Assembly: GCF_030547425.1 (NCBI RefSeq) | Contig: NZ_JAUORH010000003.1 | Location: 124,001-188,000, forward strand | DNA from: Tenacibaculum sp. 1_MG-2023 | GTDB lineage: Bacteria > Bacteroidota > Bacteroidia > Flavobacteriales > Flavobacteriaceae | Direction of reading: 5' to 3' | Length of the DNA stretch: 64,000 bases | Part shown: positions 9,029-18,436 of the stretch, in pieces | Position numbering within the stretch: position 1 is the first letter of the stretch | Layout: each line of letters begins with the position of its first letter | The notes under the pieces: generated by a model | What the model was told of the DNA's origin: nothing | What the model saw: only the letters and a program-made list of their open reading frames with translations | Databases searched by the model: none | Program-made: the position numbers and the translations under genes

Positions 9029-9059
9029 CAAAAGTAACAAAATGTTACTGTCATTCAAA
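9029..9059 (-). promoter_or_regulatory. Promoter with internal palindrome for the M28 peptidase
   Basis: On the minus strand TTTG (9059-9056) is separated by exactly 19 nt from TACTTTTG (9036-9029), a full match to the Bacteroidota promoter pattern. A 7-bp perfect inverted repeat (AGTAACA, 9033-9039, with TGTTACT, 9043-9049, loop AAA) lies over the -7 region and could be an operator. The operator reading is inference. Confidence 0.65.
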
Positions 9060-9060
9060 T

Positions 9061-9864
9061 TTAATTTTTCTTGATAACGAATTGTTCTAATGTTTTGTTA
9101 AAACTTATTAATTCTTTCGGAAAAAGTTCTTCAAAAGCATTCTGAGTGATTAATTCTTGCGAAGTACCAGTGTATAATTGCTTTTCAGAAAGGAGTATGA
9201 ATTCATCAGCAAGTTGAATAGCTAAATTTACTTCGTGAGTAGAAATAATAATAGTTTTTCCTGTGTTCTCTACAAGTTTTTTTAATAAAGAAAATACTTT
9301 AAATGTGTGATGAATGTCTAAGTGAGCTGTAGGTTCATCTAAAATGATGATTTCGGTATCTTGAGCTAAAGCACGAGCAATAAGTACACGTTGTAATTGA
9401 CCATCACTTAATTCATAAAAACGTTTGTTTTTTAAATGTGTGATTTCAGTTTGTTCAATTGCCCAGAGAATTTTTTTTAAATGATCTTGAGTTAGTTTGT
9501 CAATCCAATTGGTGTAGGGTTGGCGCCCTAAAGCTACCAATTCAAAAACGGTTAGCTGACTTAACGGTAAACGTTCGGTTAATACTAAACTTAGCGTAGT
9601 TGACAATTCTTGATTCGTGTAAGATGAAAGTTCTTTTTGATTGATTTTTACAAAACCTTTTAAAGGTTTTTGAACTTTAGAAATTGTACGTAGCAGAGTT
9701 GATTTTCCTATTCCGTTTTTACCTAATAAAGCAACAAATTTTCCTTTTTTAATAGCTAAATCAATATTTGAAGCAATAACGGTTTGTTGCTTTTTTGATT
9801 GATACCCTATAGAAAGGTTTTCTGTTTGTAAGACGATATTTTTTTCTTGTTGCTTGATGTTTAT
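9061..9864 (-). CDS. ABC transporter ATP-binding protein (FecE/BtuD type), no normal start codon
   Basis: The ATPase of an iron-siderophore, haem or cobalamin importer. Walker A is LLGKNGIGKSTLL, the signature is ELSDGQLQRV (LSDGQ instead of LSGGQ), Walker B is IIILDEPTAHLD and the switch His is in STHEV. The reading frame is open from 9876 down to the stop at 9061 and holds the complete domain. It has no ATG, GTG or TTG before Walker A. The first such codon, TTG at 9606, is downstream of it and would give a dead fragment. An in-frame ATG at 9909 is cut off by a TAA at 9879. The 9864 start (ATA) is only a proposal. The gene follows the permease gene. Confidence 0.75.
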   Translation of the reverse strand: MNIKQQEKNIVLQTENLSIGYQSKKQQTVIASNIDLAIKKGKFVALLGKNGIGKSTLLRTISKVQKPLKGFVKINQKELSSYTNQELSTTLSLVLTERLPLSQLTVFELVALGRQPYTNWIDKLTQDHLKKILWAIEQTEITHLKNKRFYELSDGQLQRVLIARALAQDTEIIILDEPTAHLDIHHTFKVFSLLKKLVENTGKTIIISTHEVNLAIQLADEFILLSEKQLYTGTSQELITQNAFEELFPKELISFNKTLEQFVIKKN

Positions 9865-9901
9865 CCGTTTAGTTGTTTATAAAGTTTTTAGTAACTCTAT
9901 G

Positions 9902-10933
9902 CTATACATATATTTTTTTCTTCCTTATTAATAACCAAATAACAACAGGTGCTCCAAATAATGAGGTTACTGCGTTAATAGGTAAAGTAAATTCACTTGT
10001 GGGTAATTGTGCTATACTGTCGCAAATTAACAGAATAATTGCTCCAATTAAAGCAACGGCAGGCAACAAAATTTTATGGTTTGATGTAGCAAAAATCATT
10101 TTAGCGATATGCGGAACAGCTAGTCCAACAAAAGCTATAGGTCCCGAGAAAGCAGTAATTACACCTGTAAGAATACTTGTAATTAATAAAATAATATTTC
10201 TGCTTTTTTTGATATTAATTCCTAAGCTTTTTGCATAATTTTCACCTAATAAGAAACTATTTAAAGGTTTTATTACAGAGAATGTTCCTAAGATTCCGAT
10301 AAGATAAATTATTCCAAAAACCGAAAGTTCTGTCCAAGTTAAATTTCCAAGACTTCCAAAGCTCCAAAACAAATATTGTTGTATTTGCTCAGCTTCACTA
10401 AAAAAAGCTAATACACTAATAACCGCCGATGTTAACGAGCCAAACATTAATCCAATAATTAGAATAGACATCGTATTACGAACTCTATTTGCAGCTATAA
10501 TAACGGCTGATAATACTAAGAAAGACCCTGCACTAGCAGCTATGGCTAATGCCCAGTTAGAGTAAATAGCTACAAGAAAAAATCCTCCAAAAACACTAGA
10601 GCCTAAAATAAGCAATGCCACACCAAGGCTTGCGCCAGAAGATATACCTAATACAAAAGGACCAGCAAGTGGGTTTCTAAATAATGTTTGCATTAATAAA
10701 CCACTTATTGATAATCCTGATCCTACCAACATAGCAGTAATTGATTTAGGTAAACGGTAGTTAACGATGATAGTTTGCCAGCTATCTTTTGCTACAGGAT
10801 TGCCAAATAAGGAATTAAAAATTTCTTGAAAAGGGATGGAAACTGAACCTAAACTAATGTTTAGTAGTAGAAAAACTATCAGTAAAACTGATAAAAGTAA
10901 AAAATGAACTGTGTATGTTTTTGATAAATTCAA
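9902..10933 (-). CDS. FecCD-family ABC transporter permease
   Basis: The 343-residue inner-membrane protein has about nine to ten hydrophobic segments and the BtuC/FecCD signatures: YRLPKSITAMLVGSGLSISG, NPLAGPFVLGISSGASLG and GPIAFVGLAVPHIAK (the ATPase contact region). It transports iron-siderophore, haem or cobalamin together with the ATPase encoded downstream. No substrate-binding protein gene is present here. The only usable start is TTG at 10933, directly after, and in frame with, the rdgB stop codon. Confidence 0.88.
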   Translation of the reverse strand: MNLSKTYTVHFLLLSVLLIVFLLLNISLGSVSIPFQEIFNSLFGNPVAKDSWQTIIVNYRLPKSITAMLVGSGLSISGLLMQTLFRNPLAGPFVLGISSGASLGVALLILGSSVFGGFFLVAIYSNWALAIAASAGSFLVLSAVIIAANRVRNTMSILIIGLMFGSLTSAVISVLAFFSEAEQIQQYLFWSFGSLGNLTWTELSVFGIIYLIGILGTFSVIKPLNSFLLGENYAKSLGINIKKSRNIILLITSILTGVITAFSGPIAFVGLAVPHIAKMIFATSNHKILLPAVALIGAIILLICDSIAQLPTSEFTLPINAVTSLFGAPVVIWLLIRKKKIYV

Positions 10934-11512
10934 TTAGTTAATTGATTTTAAAAATGCTACTAACTGCTGAATTGCTAACCCCCTATGGCTTATTTTGTTT
11001 TTTTCTTCTGAAGTCATTTCTGCAAATGATTTGTTATAACCCTCAGGCTGAAAAATAGGATCATACCCAAATCCTTGTTCGCCTTGTTTAGAGGTTAAAA
11101 TACTTCCTTTACAAATTCCATCAAATAAAAATTGCTTTCCATCTAAGTTTAAACAAATAGAAGTTCTAAACTGAGCATTTCTGTCAGTTTTGTGATTCAA
11201 TTCTGTTAATAGTTTTTGCATATTGTTTTCTGCATTAGCAGGTTCACCAGCATAGCGAGCAGAATATACTCCTGGTTCTCCATTTAAAGCTTCTACCTCT
11301 AAACCTGTATCATCAGCAAAACAATTATATCCAAATTTCTCAGTAATGTAATTTGCTTTAATTTGAGCATTTCCTTCTAAAGTTGTTGCAGTTTCTTCAA
11401 TATCATCAAAACAGTTAATATCTTTTAAAGATAACAACTCAATAGAGCTAGGGAGCATTTTTTGTACTTCAGCAAGTTTATTTAGATTATTGGTAGCAAA
11501 AACTAGTTTCAT
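10934..11512 (-). CDS. rdgB: XTP/dITP diphosphohydrolase (RdgB/HAM1)
   Basis: From the ATG at 11512 the protein has 192 residues, the family's usual size. It begins with the substrate-binding motif [16 protein letters not shown], continues with [13 protein letters not shown] (metal and catalytic Asp) and [14 protein letters not shown], and ends with GFGYDPIF and [10 protein letters not shown]. It hydrolyses non-canonical purine triphosphates such as XTP and ITP to monophosphates, keeping them out of DNA and RNA. The in-frame extension to 11545 is rejected because the motif starts at the ATG. First gene of a three-gene run with the ABC importer. That linkage seems functionally accidental. Confidence 0.94.
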   Translation of the reverse strand: MKLVFATNNLNKLAEVQKMLPSSIELLSLKDINCFDDIEETATTLEGNAQIKANYITEKFGYNCFADDTGLEVEALNGEPGVYSARYAGEPANAENNMQKLLTELNHKTDRNAQFRTSICLNLDGKQFLFDGICKGSILTSKQGEQGFGYDPIFQPEGYNKSFAEMTSEEKNKISHRGLAIQQLVAFLKSIN

Positions 11513-11712
11513 GTATTGAAAATTAACAAAAGCAAATGTATTCAATTTTTATCATCTTTGTGGTTGTTTTTATTTTTATAGAAAAGGTATTCGTCTTGAA
11601 ACTACTATAAACAAAGAGATGTCGTGTAAAAGTCGGGTTTAAAACAATTAAATAGTTTTATCAAATTTAGAATGAAAAGTAATATTGTATGAGAAATAAA
11701 AATTTACTTACC

Positions 11713-12474
11713 ATGAAACAACCAGATTTAGGAAAAAAGATTCTTGAATTGAGGAAACAAAAAGGATTAACTCAAGAAGAGCTTGTTGAAAAATGTAATA
11801 TTAATGTTCGTACAATACAACGTATAGAGGCAGGAGAAACTATGCCAAGAAGTTTTACCATAAAGACTATATTACAAGCATTAGATGTAACTATTAATTT
11901 AGAAGAGTTTACAAATGAGGTAGTATTTACAAATCAAGATAAGAAGAGATTAAACTTAGCTTGGATTTGTGGAATTATTTATTTTGTTTTTGGATTTATT
12001 GAAACTATCGCAGATATATACCAGTTTACAAAAGATGAGTCAATTTTTAATGTAGCTATATATACTAGCATTAAAGTAGTGTCCTCTGTAGCTTTTGTGC
12101 TATTTTTTATGGGTTTTTTAAGAATAGCCAAAATTTATGCTCATAAATTATTAGAAATAGTGGTTTATGTGTTTATGATAGTTTTTGTGTTGTTTGAGTT
12201 TTATGATATTTTTTTAATAAATTTTAGTGAAGAAACTATTGCAATATCTCTTGTTGCAGAACTACTTGTTTTTGGAGCAATTCAAATAATTTTTGGAATG
12301 AGTTTATTACAGTTAAAGGATAAATTAGGGGTTTTAGTACAAATAGGAGGTGTTTTAGAAATTGTTACAGGAGCTTTCTTGGCTACAGTAGTTTTGGTTA
12401 GTTTAGGATTGCTCTTATTAATACCTACTGTGATAATTGAAATAATTATAATTTATAAGATAGCAAGAAAATAG
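11713..12474 (+). CDS. XRE-type HTH regulator fused to a membrane domain
   Basis: From the ATG at 11713 (253 residues) the N-terminus is a helix-turn-helix of the XRE/Cro family: LGKKILELRKQKGLTQEELV, then NVRTIQRIEAGETMPR. Residues about 75-253 contain roughly five or six hydrophobic segments, so the DNA-binding domain is tethered to the membrane. An in-frame ATG lies at 11689, eight codons upstream, and cannot be excluded. This XRE-plus-membrane-domain arrangement is seen in Bacteroidota, where the ligand or target is generally unknown. It is divergent from the rdgB operon, so control of that operon is possible but not shown. Confidence 0.82.
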   Translation: MKQPDLGKKILELRKQKGLTQEELVEKCNINVRTIQRIEAGETMPRSFTIKTILQALDVTINLEEFTNEVVFTNQDKKRLNLAWICGIIYFVFGFIETIADIYQFTKDESIFNVAIYTSIKVVSSVAFVLFFMGFLRIAKIYAHKLLEIVVYVFMIVFVLFEFYDIFLINFSEETIAISLVAELLVFGAIQIIFGMSLLQLKDKLGVLVQIGGVLEIVTGAFLATVVLVSLGLLLLIPTVIIEIIIIYKIARK

Positions 12475-12492
12475 GTGTATTTAAATCGTTTG

Positions 12493-12516
12493 AGAGGCTT
12501 TTAAAGCCTCTTTTTA
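12493..12516 (+). terminator. Terminator of the XRE regulator gene
   Basis: AGAGGCTT (12493-12500) pairs with AAGCCTCT (12504-12511) and is followed by T residues. Confidence 0.8.
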
Positions 12517-12561
12517 TTAAAATAAATGAAGTAGTGCTTAAGGATTTAAAAAGGGAAGTTG

Positions 12562-12930
12562 TTAACTAGGTTTACGTAAAATCTTTTCCATTTTACGACC
12601 TTTAGCTAATTCATCTACAAGTTTATCTAAATAACGAACTTGCTTAGTTAAAGGAGTTTCTATTTCTTCTATCCGATAACCACAAATAACACCTGTAATT
12701 AAATGAGCATTTGGATTCAAGTTGGCTTCATTGAAGAAGGTTTCAAAAGTAACCTTTTGATCAATTAAGTTGTCTAACTTTTTGTCATCGAAACCAGTCA
12801 ACCATTCAATTACTTGATGTAATTCCTCTTTAGTTCTACCTTTTTTCTCAACTTTCGTAATATAGTGAGGATAAACAGAAGCAAAAGTCATGCTCGCTAC
12901 TCTTTCGTTGTGCTTAGGTGTTGTTTTCAT
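12562..12930 (-). CDS. DUF2200 family protein
   Basis: The 122-residue cytosolic protein has the DUF2200 pattern: a start with [20 protein letters not shown], the block [18 protein letters not shown], and the conserved [20 protein letters not shown] followed by [13 protein letters not shown]. The family consists of small single-domain proteins of unknown biochemical role. It is 8 nt downstream of the SMR efflux gene and probably cotranscribed with it. Confidence 0.85.
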   Translation of the reverse strand: MKTTPKHNERVASMTFASVYPHYITKVEKKGRTKEELHQVIEWLTGFDDKKLDNLIDQKVTFETFFNEANLNPNAHLITGVICGYRIEEIETPLTKQVRYLDKLVDELAKGRKMEKILRKPS

Positions 12931-12938
12931 GGCTTAGG

Positions 12939-13265
12939 TTAATGTGAAACGATTTTGAGTCCTACAATCGAAGTAATTAATGTTGTGATAAAAAATAATC
13001 GCCAAAATGTAGCGGGTTCTTTAAAAACTAAAATTCCGATTAGTACTGTTCCTATAGCACCAATTCCTGTCCAAACCGCATAGGCGGTTCCAATAGGTAG
13101 CTCTTGGGTTGCTTTTACAAGAAGTAACATACTGATAGATAAACAGATTAAAAAGCCAATATACCAATATGTAGCTTTTATTCCAGTAGCTTCTTTAGCT
13201 TTTCCAAGACAAGCGGCAAAAGCAACTTCAAAAAGTCCAGCTATAATTAACAAAATCCAATTCAT
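12939..13265 (-). CDS. sugE: Small multidrug resistance family protein (SugE/Gdx type)
   Basis: A 108-residue protein with four transmembrane helices. The essential proton/substrate glutamate is Glu13 in the first helix (AGLFEVAFAACLGKA), and the GTAYAVWTGIGAIGTVLIG block is typical. The sequence is closer to SugE/Gdx guanidinium exporters than to EmrE, but the substrate cannot be fixed from the sequence alone. It is encoded upstream of the DUF2200 gene. Confidence 0.88.
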   Translation of the reverse strand: MNWILLIIAGLFEVAFAACLGKAKEATGIKATYWYIGFLICLSISMLLLVKATQELPIGTAYAVWTGIGAIGTVLIGILVFKEPATFWRLFFITTLITSIVGLKIVSH

Positions 13266-13389
13266 TTGTAATTACTTTTTAGACACTAAAATACAATAAA
13301 TTTTCTCAATTATAAACTAAGCTATTTTACCTTTTTACTTGATTTATTTTGAATAAGAATGGTTACTACTGTAATTAAGTTAAAGGTTT

Positions 13390-13974
13390 TTATAAATCTT
13401 CTTTATTAATTATTCCTCCCCACTCGTCAGAGTACACATATTTATTATTTTCAAGGTTAATACAGTAATTTTCGAAAAAAACCTTAAAAGATGGAGCTAT
13501 AAACTCTCTTGCACTATCGTCGTGCCACATTCTTATTACTTGACCTTTGGTTCCACTTTCAGTAGGATCCATATCTATACATAGATGATTTCCAGAGCCA
13601 TCATAAGTGATTGGAATCCATTTAGGGTTCCACCAAAAATCTTTAATTTCTTTATCGGGTTCAGCTTCACTATCTTCAAAATCTCCACCTTTATATAAAT
13701 CGTACCAAATTTTCCATTCATCAATTATTCTATCAGAAGAAAGTAGTTCTTCAGCATCTATTAAGCCTTCGGCATTTCTATCCTGACCATTGTGTATACT
13801 TAAAAATGCTATAAAGTCTTCAGGTAATTCTGTTTGTATGGTTTGTTGAAGTTGTTTTATTTCTTCTGGTTGAATAGCGGGTTGAAGCTCTTTTGATAAA
13901 TGTGGAGCATTAGAAGAAATCCAATTTTTAAAATGGTTCCATAAAATTTCAATTTCAACTTTTTGATTTTTCAT
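13390..13974 (-). CDS. SMI1/KNR4 family protein
   Basis: From the ATG at 13974 the product has 194 residues. The SMI1/KNR4 fold is indicated by the early block for ligand contact (PEEIKQLQQTIQTELPEDFI, then AFLSIHNGQD), by WWNPKWIPITYDGSGNHLCI, and by MDPTESGTKGQVIRMWHD. The family occurs widely as immunity proteins against contact-dependent or polymorphic toxins, and also as stand-alone housekeeping proteins. No toxin gene is adjacent, so an immunity role is not supported here. A longer in-frame start (14046) adds 24 residues without family similarity. Confidence 0.82.
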   Translation of the reverse strand: MKNQKVEIEILWNHFKNWISSNAPHLSKELQPAIQPEEIKQLQQTIQTELPEDFIAFLSIHNGQDRNAEGLIDAEELLSSDRIIDEWKIWYDLYKGGDFEDSEAEPDKEIKDFWWNPKWIPITYDGSGNHLCIDMDPTESGTKGQVIRMWHDDSAREFIAPSFKVFFENYCINLENNKYVYSDEWGGIINKEDL

Positions 13975-14140
13975 TGTAATTATTTTTTGTAGTGTAATAT
14001 TAGTGCTTACTAAACTTCTTGTAAAAAAATAGATAGTGCTTTTCATAGCACCTTTGAAATGTTGAAGCTAAAATACTATGTGTGGAAAAGGCTTAAGGAA
14101 GTTTTTTCGCTAATTTTTCGTTAAAAAAGAGTAGAGAAGG

Positions 14141-16585
14141 CTAAAACTGCATTCCTAACTTAAAGTTCAATACTCTTCCTGTCATGTAGTTAGGAATACC
14201 GTATTGGTTTTTACTGTAAGCATCACGTACCCATGTATTGGTGTTGGAATTACGGATATCGAAAATGTTAAATAATTCTAAACCAGCGGTAAGTTCTTTA
14301 AAGTTATGTAATAATCCAGTTTTATGTTGTTTGTTAGCATCAGCAAAAACATAAGAAATTCCTACATCGGCACGTTTATAATCGTTCAAACGGTTTTGAA
14401 ATTGATATACATCTGAATAAGCAGGAGCTCCACCTGGCAAACCAGTATTGTAAACTAAGTTTAAGTAGGCTTTTAGATCAGGTAAGTTAGGCACATAATC
14501 TTGAAATAATACACCAAATTTTAAACGTTGATCGGTTGGTCGAGCAATATAACCTCTATTGTTGATGTTTTCTTCGGTTTTTAAATACCCAAAACTTACC
14601 CAACTATCGTTACCAGGTACAAACTCTCCGTTTAAACGAACATCTAAACCGTAAGCATAGGCATCAGTAACATTGTCTGCGCGATAACGAATACGTACAT
14701 TATCTACTGAGTACGCATTTACATCTGATAAATCTTTGTAATAAAGTTCAGTAACTAATTTAAAAGGGCGTTCCCATACGTTGAAACTATATTCATTCCC
14801 AGCAACTATGTGAATTGACTTTTGTGCTTTTACTTTGGGGTGTACTTGTCCGTCATAATCACGTAATTCTTTATAAAATGGAGGTTGTGAATACCACCCA
14901 CCAGATATTCTAAATAGCATATCGCTTTCCCAATCAGGTTTTATAGCAAATTGCGCTCTAGGACTAAAGATTGTTTGAGAATAACTATTAGTAGAAACTG
15001 TTTTTATAGACCAATAATGAGAACGGACTCCAATATTCATCCAAACTTGGTGGTCATTCCAAATTGCTTTTCTACTGAATTGTAGGAAACTAGTAATACG
15101 ATTGATGTCTGTTTCATTTTCTGCTCTTATATTTCTATAAGGCTCAATAGGACCTGTAAAAGGTTCGTATGGTTGATTGTTTGGGGAGTGGTGTGGTGGA
15201 CGAACAGAAAAACCTAATGAATCTATTACTTCCCATTCACGAATACGATCTTTAATATTTTCTTTTTGGTATTTAATACCAGCTTTCCACTCATTGTTAC
15301 CGTCTTTTAAAGTAGCTTTTAGTTGAATGTTACTAATTAAAGCATCCAAGTCGTTACGTGCATGATTAATTTGTGAACCTATTCCTTGAGAAAATTCAAC
15401 TTCGCCAAAATTTTCAGAACCAATATTGCTATTTACTTCACCTATGGCGTAAGCGGCAGTAATATCAAAGTATTCTTCTTCTTGTGTATTAAAAGATGAA
15501 ATAGTACCAGTAAGTTTTAGATTGTCGTTAACTTGATAATTAGCAGAAAAAGCTCCAAATAAGGTTTGAAAACGATCTTCTTCTTGTCCTTGATAAAAAA
15601 CAATTAACTCTAGCGGGGAGCTTAAGGTACCAAATCGAGTTTTACGAGTTAATGGTTTATAGTTGTAGTTGTTGAGAGAGAAATTACCTAAGAAATTTAA
15701 AGTGAGTTTATTGGTAACTTGATAGCTTAAAAATGATTGTACATCAGTAAAACGGGGTCTGAAGTTAACTTCTGTCTGTTTACTATTAACAAATAAACTA
15801 TTATCACGATAACGAACACCTACTATAGCACTAAGCTTATTGTTAGCAAAAGTATCTTCAATAGTAAAACTACCTCCTAATAAACTTAAATCTAGTTGAA
15901 CGCCAAAATTGGTTGGTTTTCGATATGTAATATCCAAAACAGAAGATAATTTATCACCATATTTTGCTTGAAATCCACCTGCAGAAAAATTAATATTCTG
16001 AATCATATGTGGATTGGTGAAACTTAAGCCTTCTTGTTGACCAGAACGGATTAAAAACGGACGATATACTTCTATTCCATTTACGTATACTAGGTTTTCA
16101 TCAAAGTTACCTCCGCGAACATTGTATTGAGTACTCAATTCGTTATTGTTACTAACTCCAGGGAGTGTCATTAGTATGTTTTCAACACCGGCATTGGCAC
16201 CAAGTATGTTTTTTACTTTTTTAGATTTTATTTTGGTAATACCTTGTGCTTCTTTTTGTTGGTTTTTGACAATGACTTCTTCTAATTTTTCACTCTTAAT
16301 TTGTAAAGTAGGAGAGAAGTTAAAGCTTCTTTTTCCTCTAGAAGTGAATTTTTTTACCAAAGTTTTATAAGAAACATGTGTAAATGTAACAGTAACAGTT
16401 TTGCGAATAGGAATGGTAAATTGATACATTCCGTTGGCATTGGTAGTAGTTCCTTTTGATAAATAGGAAATCGCAACTCCTTCAATTGGTGTATTGAATT
16501 TATTGGTAATGATTCCTTTTACTGTAGCTGTTTTTTGTGCAAAAACGAGTGAAGGGAACAGTAATAAAAGAATAAATTTTTTCAA
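14141..16585 (-). CDS. TonB-dependent outer-membrane receptor
   Basis: The 814-residue receptor has a signal peptide (cleavage after VFA), a carboxypeptidase-regulatory-like beta domain at about 20-100, a plug with NILMTLPGVSNNNELSTQYN and VRGGNFDENLVYVNG, and a 22-strand barrel ending in an aromatic residue (GMQF). It should bring a ligand too large for porins across the outer membrane using TonB energy. The ligand is unknown. No SusD partner is adjacent. The start codon is TTG at 16585, the only one that gives an intact signal peptide. It lies 11 nt downstream of the M23 peptidase gene, so the two are probably cotranscribed. Confidence 0.9.
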   Translation of the reverse strand: MKKFILLLLFPSLVFAQKTATVKGIITNKFNTPIEGVAISYLSKGTTTNANGMYQFTIPIRKTVTVTFTHVSYKTLVKKFTSRGKRSFNFSPTLQIKSEKLEEVIVKNQQKEAQGITKIKSKKVKNILGANAGVENILMTLPGVSNNNELSTQYNVRGGNFDENLVYVNGIEVYRPFLIRSGQQEGLSFTNPHMIQNINFSAGGFQAKYGDKLSSVLDITYRKPTNFGVQLDLSLLGGSFTIEDTFANNKLSAIVGVRYRDNSLFVNSKQTEVNFRPRFTDVQSFLSYQVTNKLTLNFLGNFSLNNYNYKPLTRKTRFGTLSSPLELIVFYQGQEEDRFQTLFGAFSANYQVNDNLKLTGTISSFNTQEEEYFDITAAYAIGEVNSNIGSENFGEVEFSQGIGSQINHARNDLDALISNIQLKATLKDGNNEWKAGIKYQKENIKDRIREWEVIDSLGFSVRPPHHSPNNQPYEPFTGPIEPYRNIRAENETDINRITSFLQFSRKAIWNDHQVWMNIGVRSHYWSIKTVSTNSYSQTIFSPRAQFAIKPDWESDMLFRISGGWYSQPPFYKELRDYDGQVHPKVKAQKSIHIVAGNEYSFNVWERPFKLVTELYYKDLSDVNAYSVDNVRIRYRADNVTDAYAYGLDVRLNGEFVPGNDSWVSFGYLKTEENINNRGYIARPTDQRLKFGVLFQDYVPNLPDLKAYLNLVYNTGLPGGAPAYSDVYQFQNRLNDYKRADVGISYVFADANKQHKTGLLHNFKELTAGLELFNIFDIRNSNTNTWVRDAYSKNQYGIPNYMTGRVLNFKLGMQF

Positions 16586-16596
16586 GCTTGTTTAGT

Positions 16597-18288
16597 TTAC
16601 TTTCTGAAAAATGTTGCTGAAACTGTTTCAGTATTACCCACATTATCAGAGACTACAAGTTTAAAAATATGTTTGCTACCAACCAACTTTTTATCATTAA
16701 AATCGTATGTAAGTATTCTTTTTTTATGGTTATACTCCATTAAAATCCATTCACCATCAATAGTAGCGCGGTAATTTTTTATTCCCGTTTCTTTATCTCC
16801 AATTTTAACTTTCAGTGTTTTATTTTTAGAAATCCACTGATTGTTACTAAAATTGTATAGCTGAATAGTTGGTTTTTGAGTGTCAAAACGTAAAGCATAG
16901 CTACCTAAGAGTTTTGTGGTAGTATATACTTTGTCAATTTTTTTTCTTGTAGATGTGTATCTTGGATATTTAGGGTTTGTAACATTAGCAATATATACAT
17001 GTTGTTTTTGATCTTCTGTTAAAAAAGAAGTCTCAAAAGTTAGTGTATAACGTTTGTCCAAAGGAATTGTAGGATTGTGAATTTTAGCAGTACCATTTTC
17101 AACTTTAAAATCAATGAAACAATCTTTATAAAAAGTGTTTTTAGGAAAAGCAACTGTTACATTTTTTTGTTGAAATTTATTAAAGTTAGCTGCTATAATT
17201 TTATAGTTAGTGGTATCTTTTTCCTTAAATACTAAATTACTGGTAGTCCCTCTAACTGGTATTCTTACTTTAGAAGTGTTGTGTTTGAAATCTTTGGCAA
17301 TGATTTCAATATTGTAATTAGCTCCGTTTTCAATATGAATCTTTCCATTGTTTACTAAATCTTCATATAGGCTAAGTCTGTTTGCTTTTACTTTATGTGT
17401 TCTTTGTACTCTATTTCTATATTTTTTATAATGCTTGTAATCGATTAACAGATTAATATATTTACTCTCAGCAAAAGAAAAGGTTTCAACATCATGATAA
17501 TACACACGCTTACCATTTACCTTCATTTCTAAACTATAAATTCCATTTTTATTCAATGCACCATTTAATCGGTCAAATACACTAATACCAAAACCAACAG
17601 TACCGCTAGCTGTAATTTTTTCTGCTACATAATTACCATCTCCCTTGTTTTTAAAAGAAATAACAGACTCTAAAGCAGAGTTGTTAATTCGAGCGTCGTC
17701 ACTTAATGGATAGGCGACTAATTTTTGAACTGTAGGAGTCTTATCATCTTTTGCTGTTAAACCGAAGTGCATTGGGTTGATAATATGTTCTGTTTTAGTA
17801 TTTCTAACTTCATAATGTAGGTGTGGACCACCAGAACTACCAGTATCTCCAGTATAACCAATAAGTTGCCCTTTTTTTACAGGGAATTTATCCGACTTAA
17901 GGAAAAGGTTTCCTGTGCTATACTTTTCTTTTTTATACTGAACACTTTTTACATATTGTTGAATACTTGGTTCAAATCGTTTTAAATGCGCATATACAGT
18001 GGTATAACCATTAGGGTGTGTTATATACAAAGCTTTTCCAAAACCATACTGCTGTACTTTTATACGAGAAATATATCCATTTGCAGGAGCATAAATAGGA
18101 ATTCCTTCTTTTCCTTGGGTTTTAATATCTATTCCAGAATGAAAATGATTACTTCGTAATTCTCCAAAGGTACCAGACAATACTACAGGGATTTTTAAAG
18201 GATTTGAAAAGTAATTTCGTGGATACTGACTTTGAGCATGTCCACTAACAAAAATGACTAATAAAATGAGAGAAAAGTAAAATTTCAA
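16597..18288 (-). CDS. M23-family cell-wall metallopeptidase
   Basis: The 563-residue protein has a signal peptide (cleaved after GHA) and an N-terminal LytM domain with the zinc motifs in NHFHSGIDI (HxxxD) and GPHLHYEV (HxH). The rest (about 200-563) is a series of beta-rich segments of uncertain fold. It probably cleaves peptidoglycan cross-links at the envelope, and the zinc ligands appear complete, so it should be active. First gene of an apparent two-gene unit with the TonB receptor. Confidence 0.9.
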   Translation of the reverse strand: MKFYFSLILLVIFVSGHAQSQYPRNYFSNPLKIPVVLSGTFGELRSNHFHSGIDIKTQGKEGIPIYAPANGYISRIKVQQYGFGKALYITHPNGYTTVYAHLKRFEPSIQQYVKSVQYKKEKYSTGNLFLKSDKFPVKKGQLIGYTGDTGSSGGPHLHYEVRNTKTEHIINPMHFGLTAKDDKTPTVQKLVAYPLSDDARINNSALESVISFKNKGDGNYVAEKITASGTVGFGISVFDRLNGALNKNGIYSLEMKVNGKRVYYHDVETFSFAESKYINLLIDYKHYKKYRNRVQRTHKVKANRLSLYEDLVNNGKIHIENGANYNIEIIAKDFKHNTSKVRIPVRGTTSNLVFKEKDTTNYKIIAANFNKFQQKNVTVAFPKNTFYKDCFIDFKVENGTAKIHNPTIPLDKRYTLTFETSFLTEDQKQHVYIANVTNPKYPRYTSTRKKIDKVYTTTKLLGSYALRFDTQKPTIQLYNFSNNQWISKNKTLKVKIGDKETGIKNYRATIDGEWILMEYNHKKRILTYDFNDKKLVGSKHIFKLVVSDNVGNTETVSATFFRK

Positions 18289-18378
18289 AATGCAATAGTT
18301 TTAAAGCAAAACTAGTAAAAATCTATCAAAAACCTTAAAGGTTCAAAATCAATGGTTTGGTAAAAAACACTAAAAGAG

Positions 18379-18409
18379 TTGCTAATTATAAGTTATATTA
18401 ATAACTTTG
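18379..18409 (+). promoter_or_regulatory. Promoter of the zapA operon
   Basis: TTG at 18379-18381 is followed after 20 nt by TAACTTTG at 18402-18409, matching the TAnnTTTG -7 consensus. The first start codon is 28 nt further on. Confidence 0.6.
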
Positions 18410-18436
18410 TGAATATAGTTTTATTCTCTAAAATAA

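Noticed and set aside
9061..9606. ABC ATPase beginning at TTG 9606
   Set aside because: This would remove Walker A. The same frame continues upstream with a perfect Walker A, so 9606 is not the real start.
13390..13974. SMI1/KNR4 protein as an immunity protein of a toxin system
   Set aside because: No toxin or secretion-linked gene is adjacent. The family also has stand-alone members.
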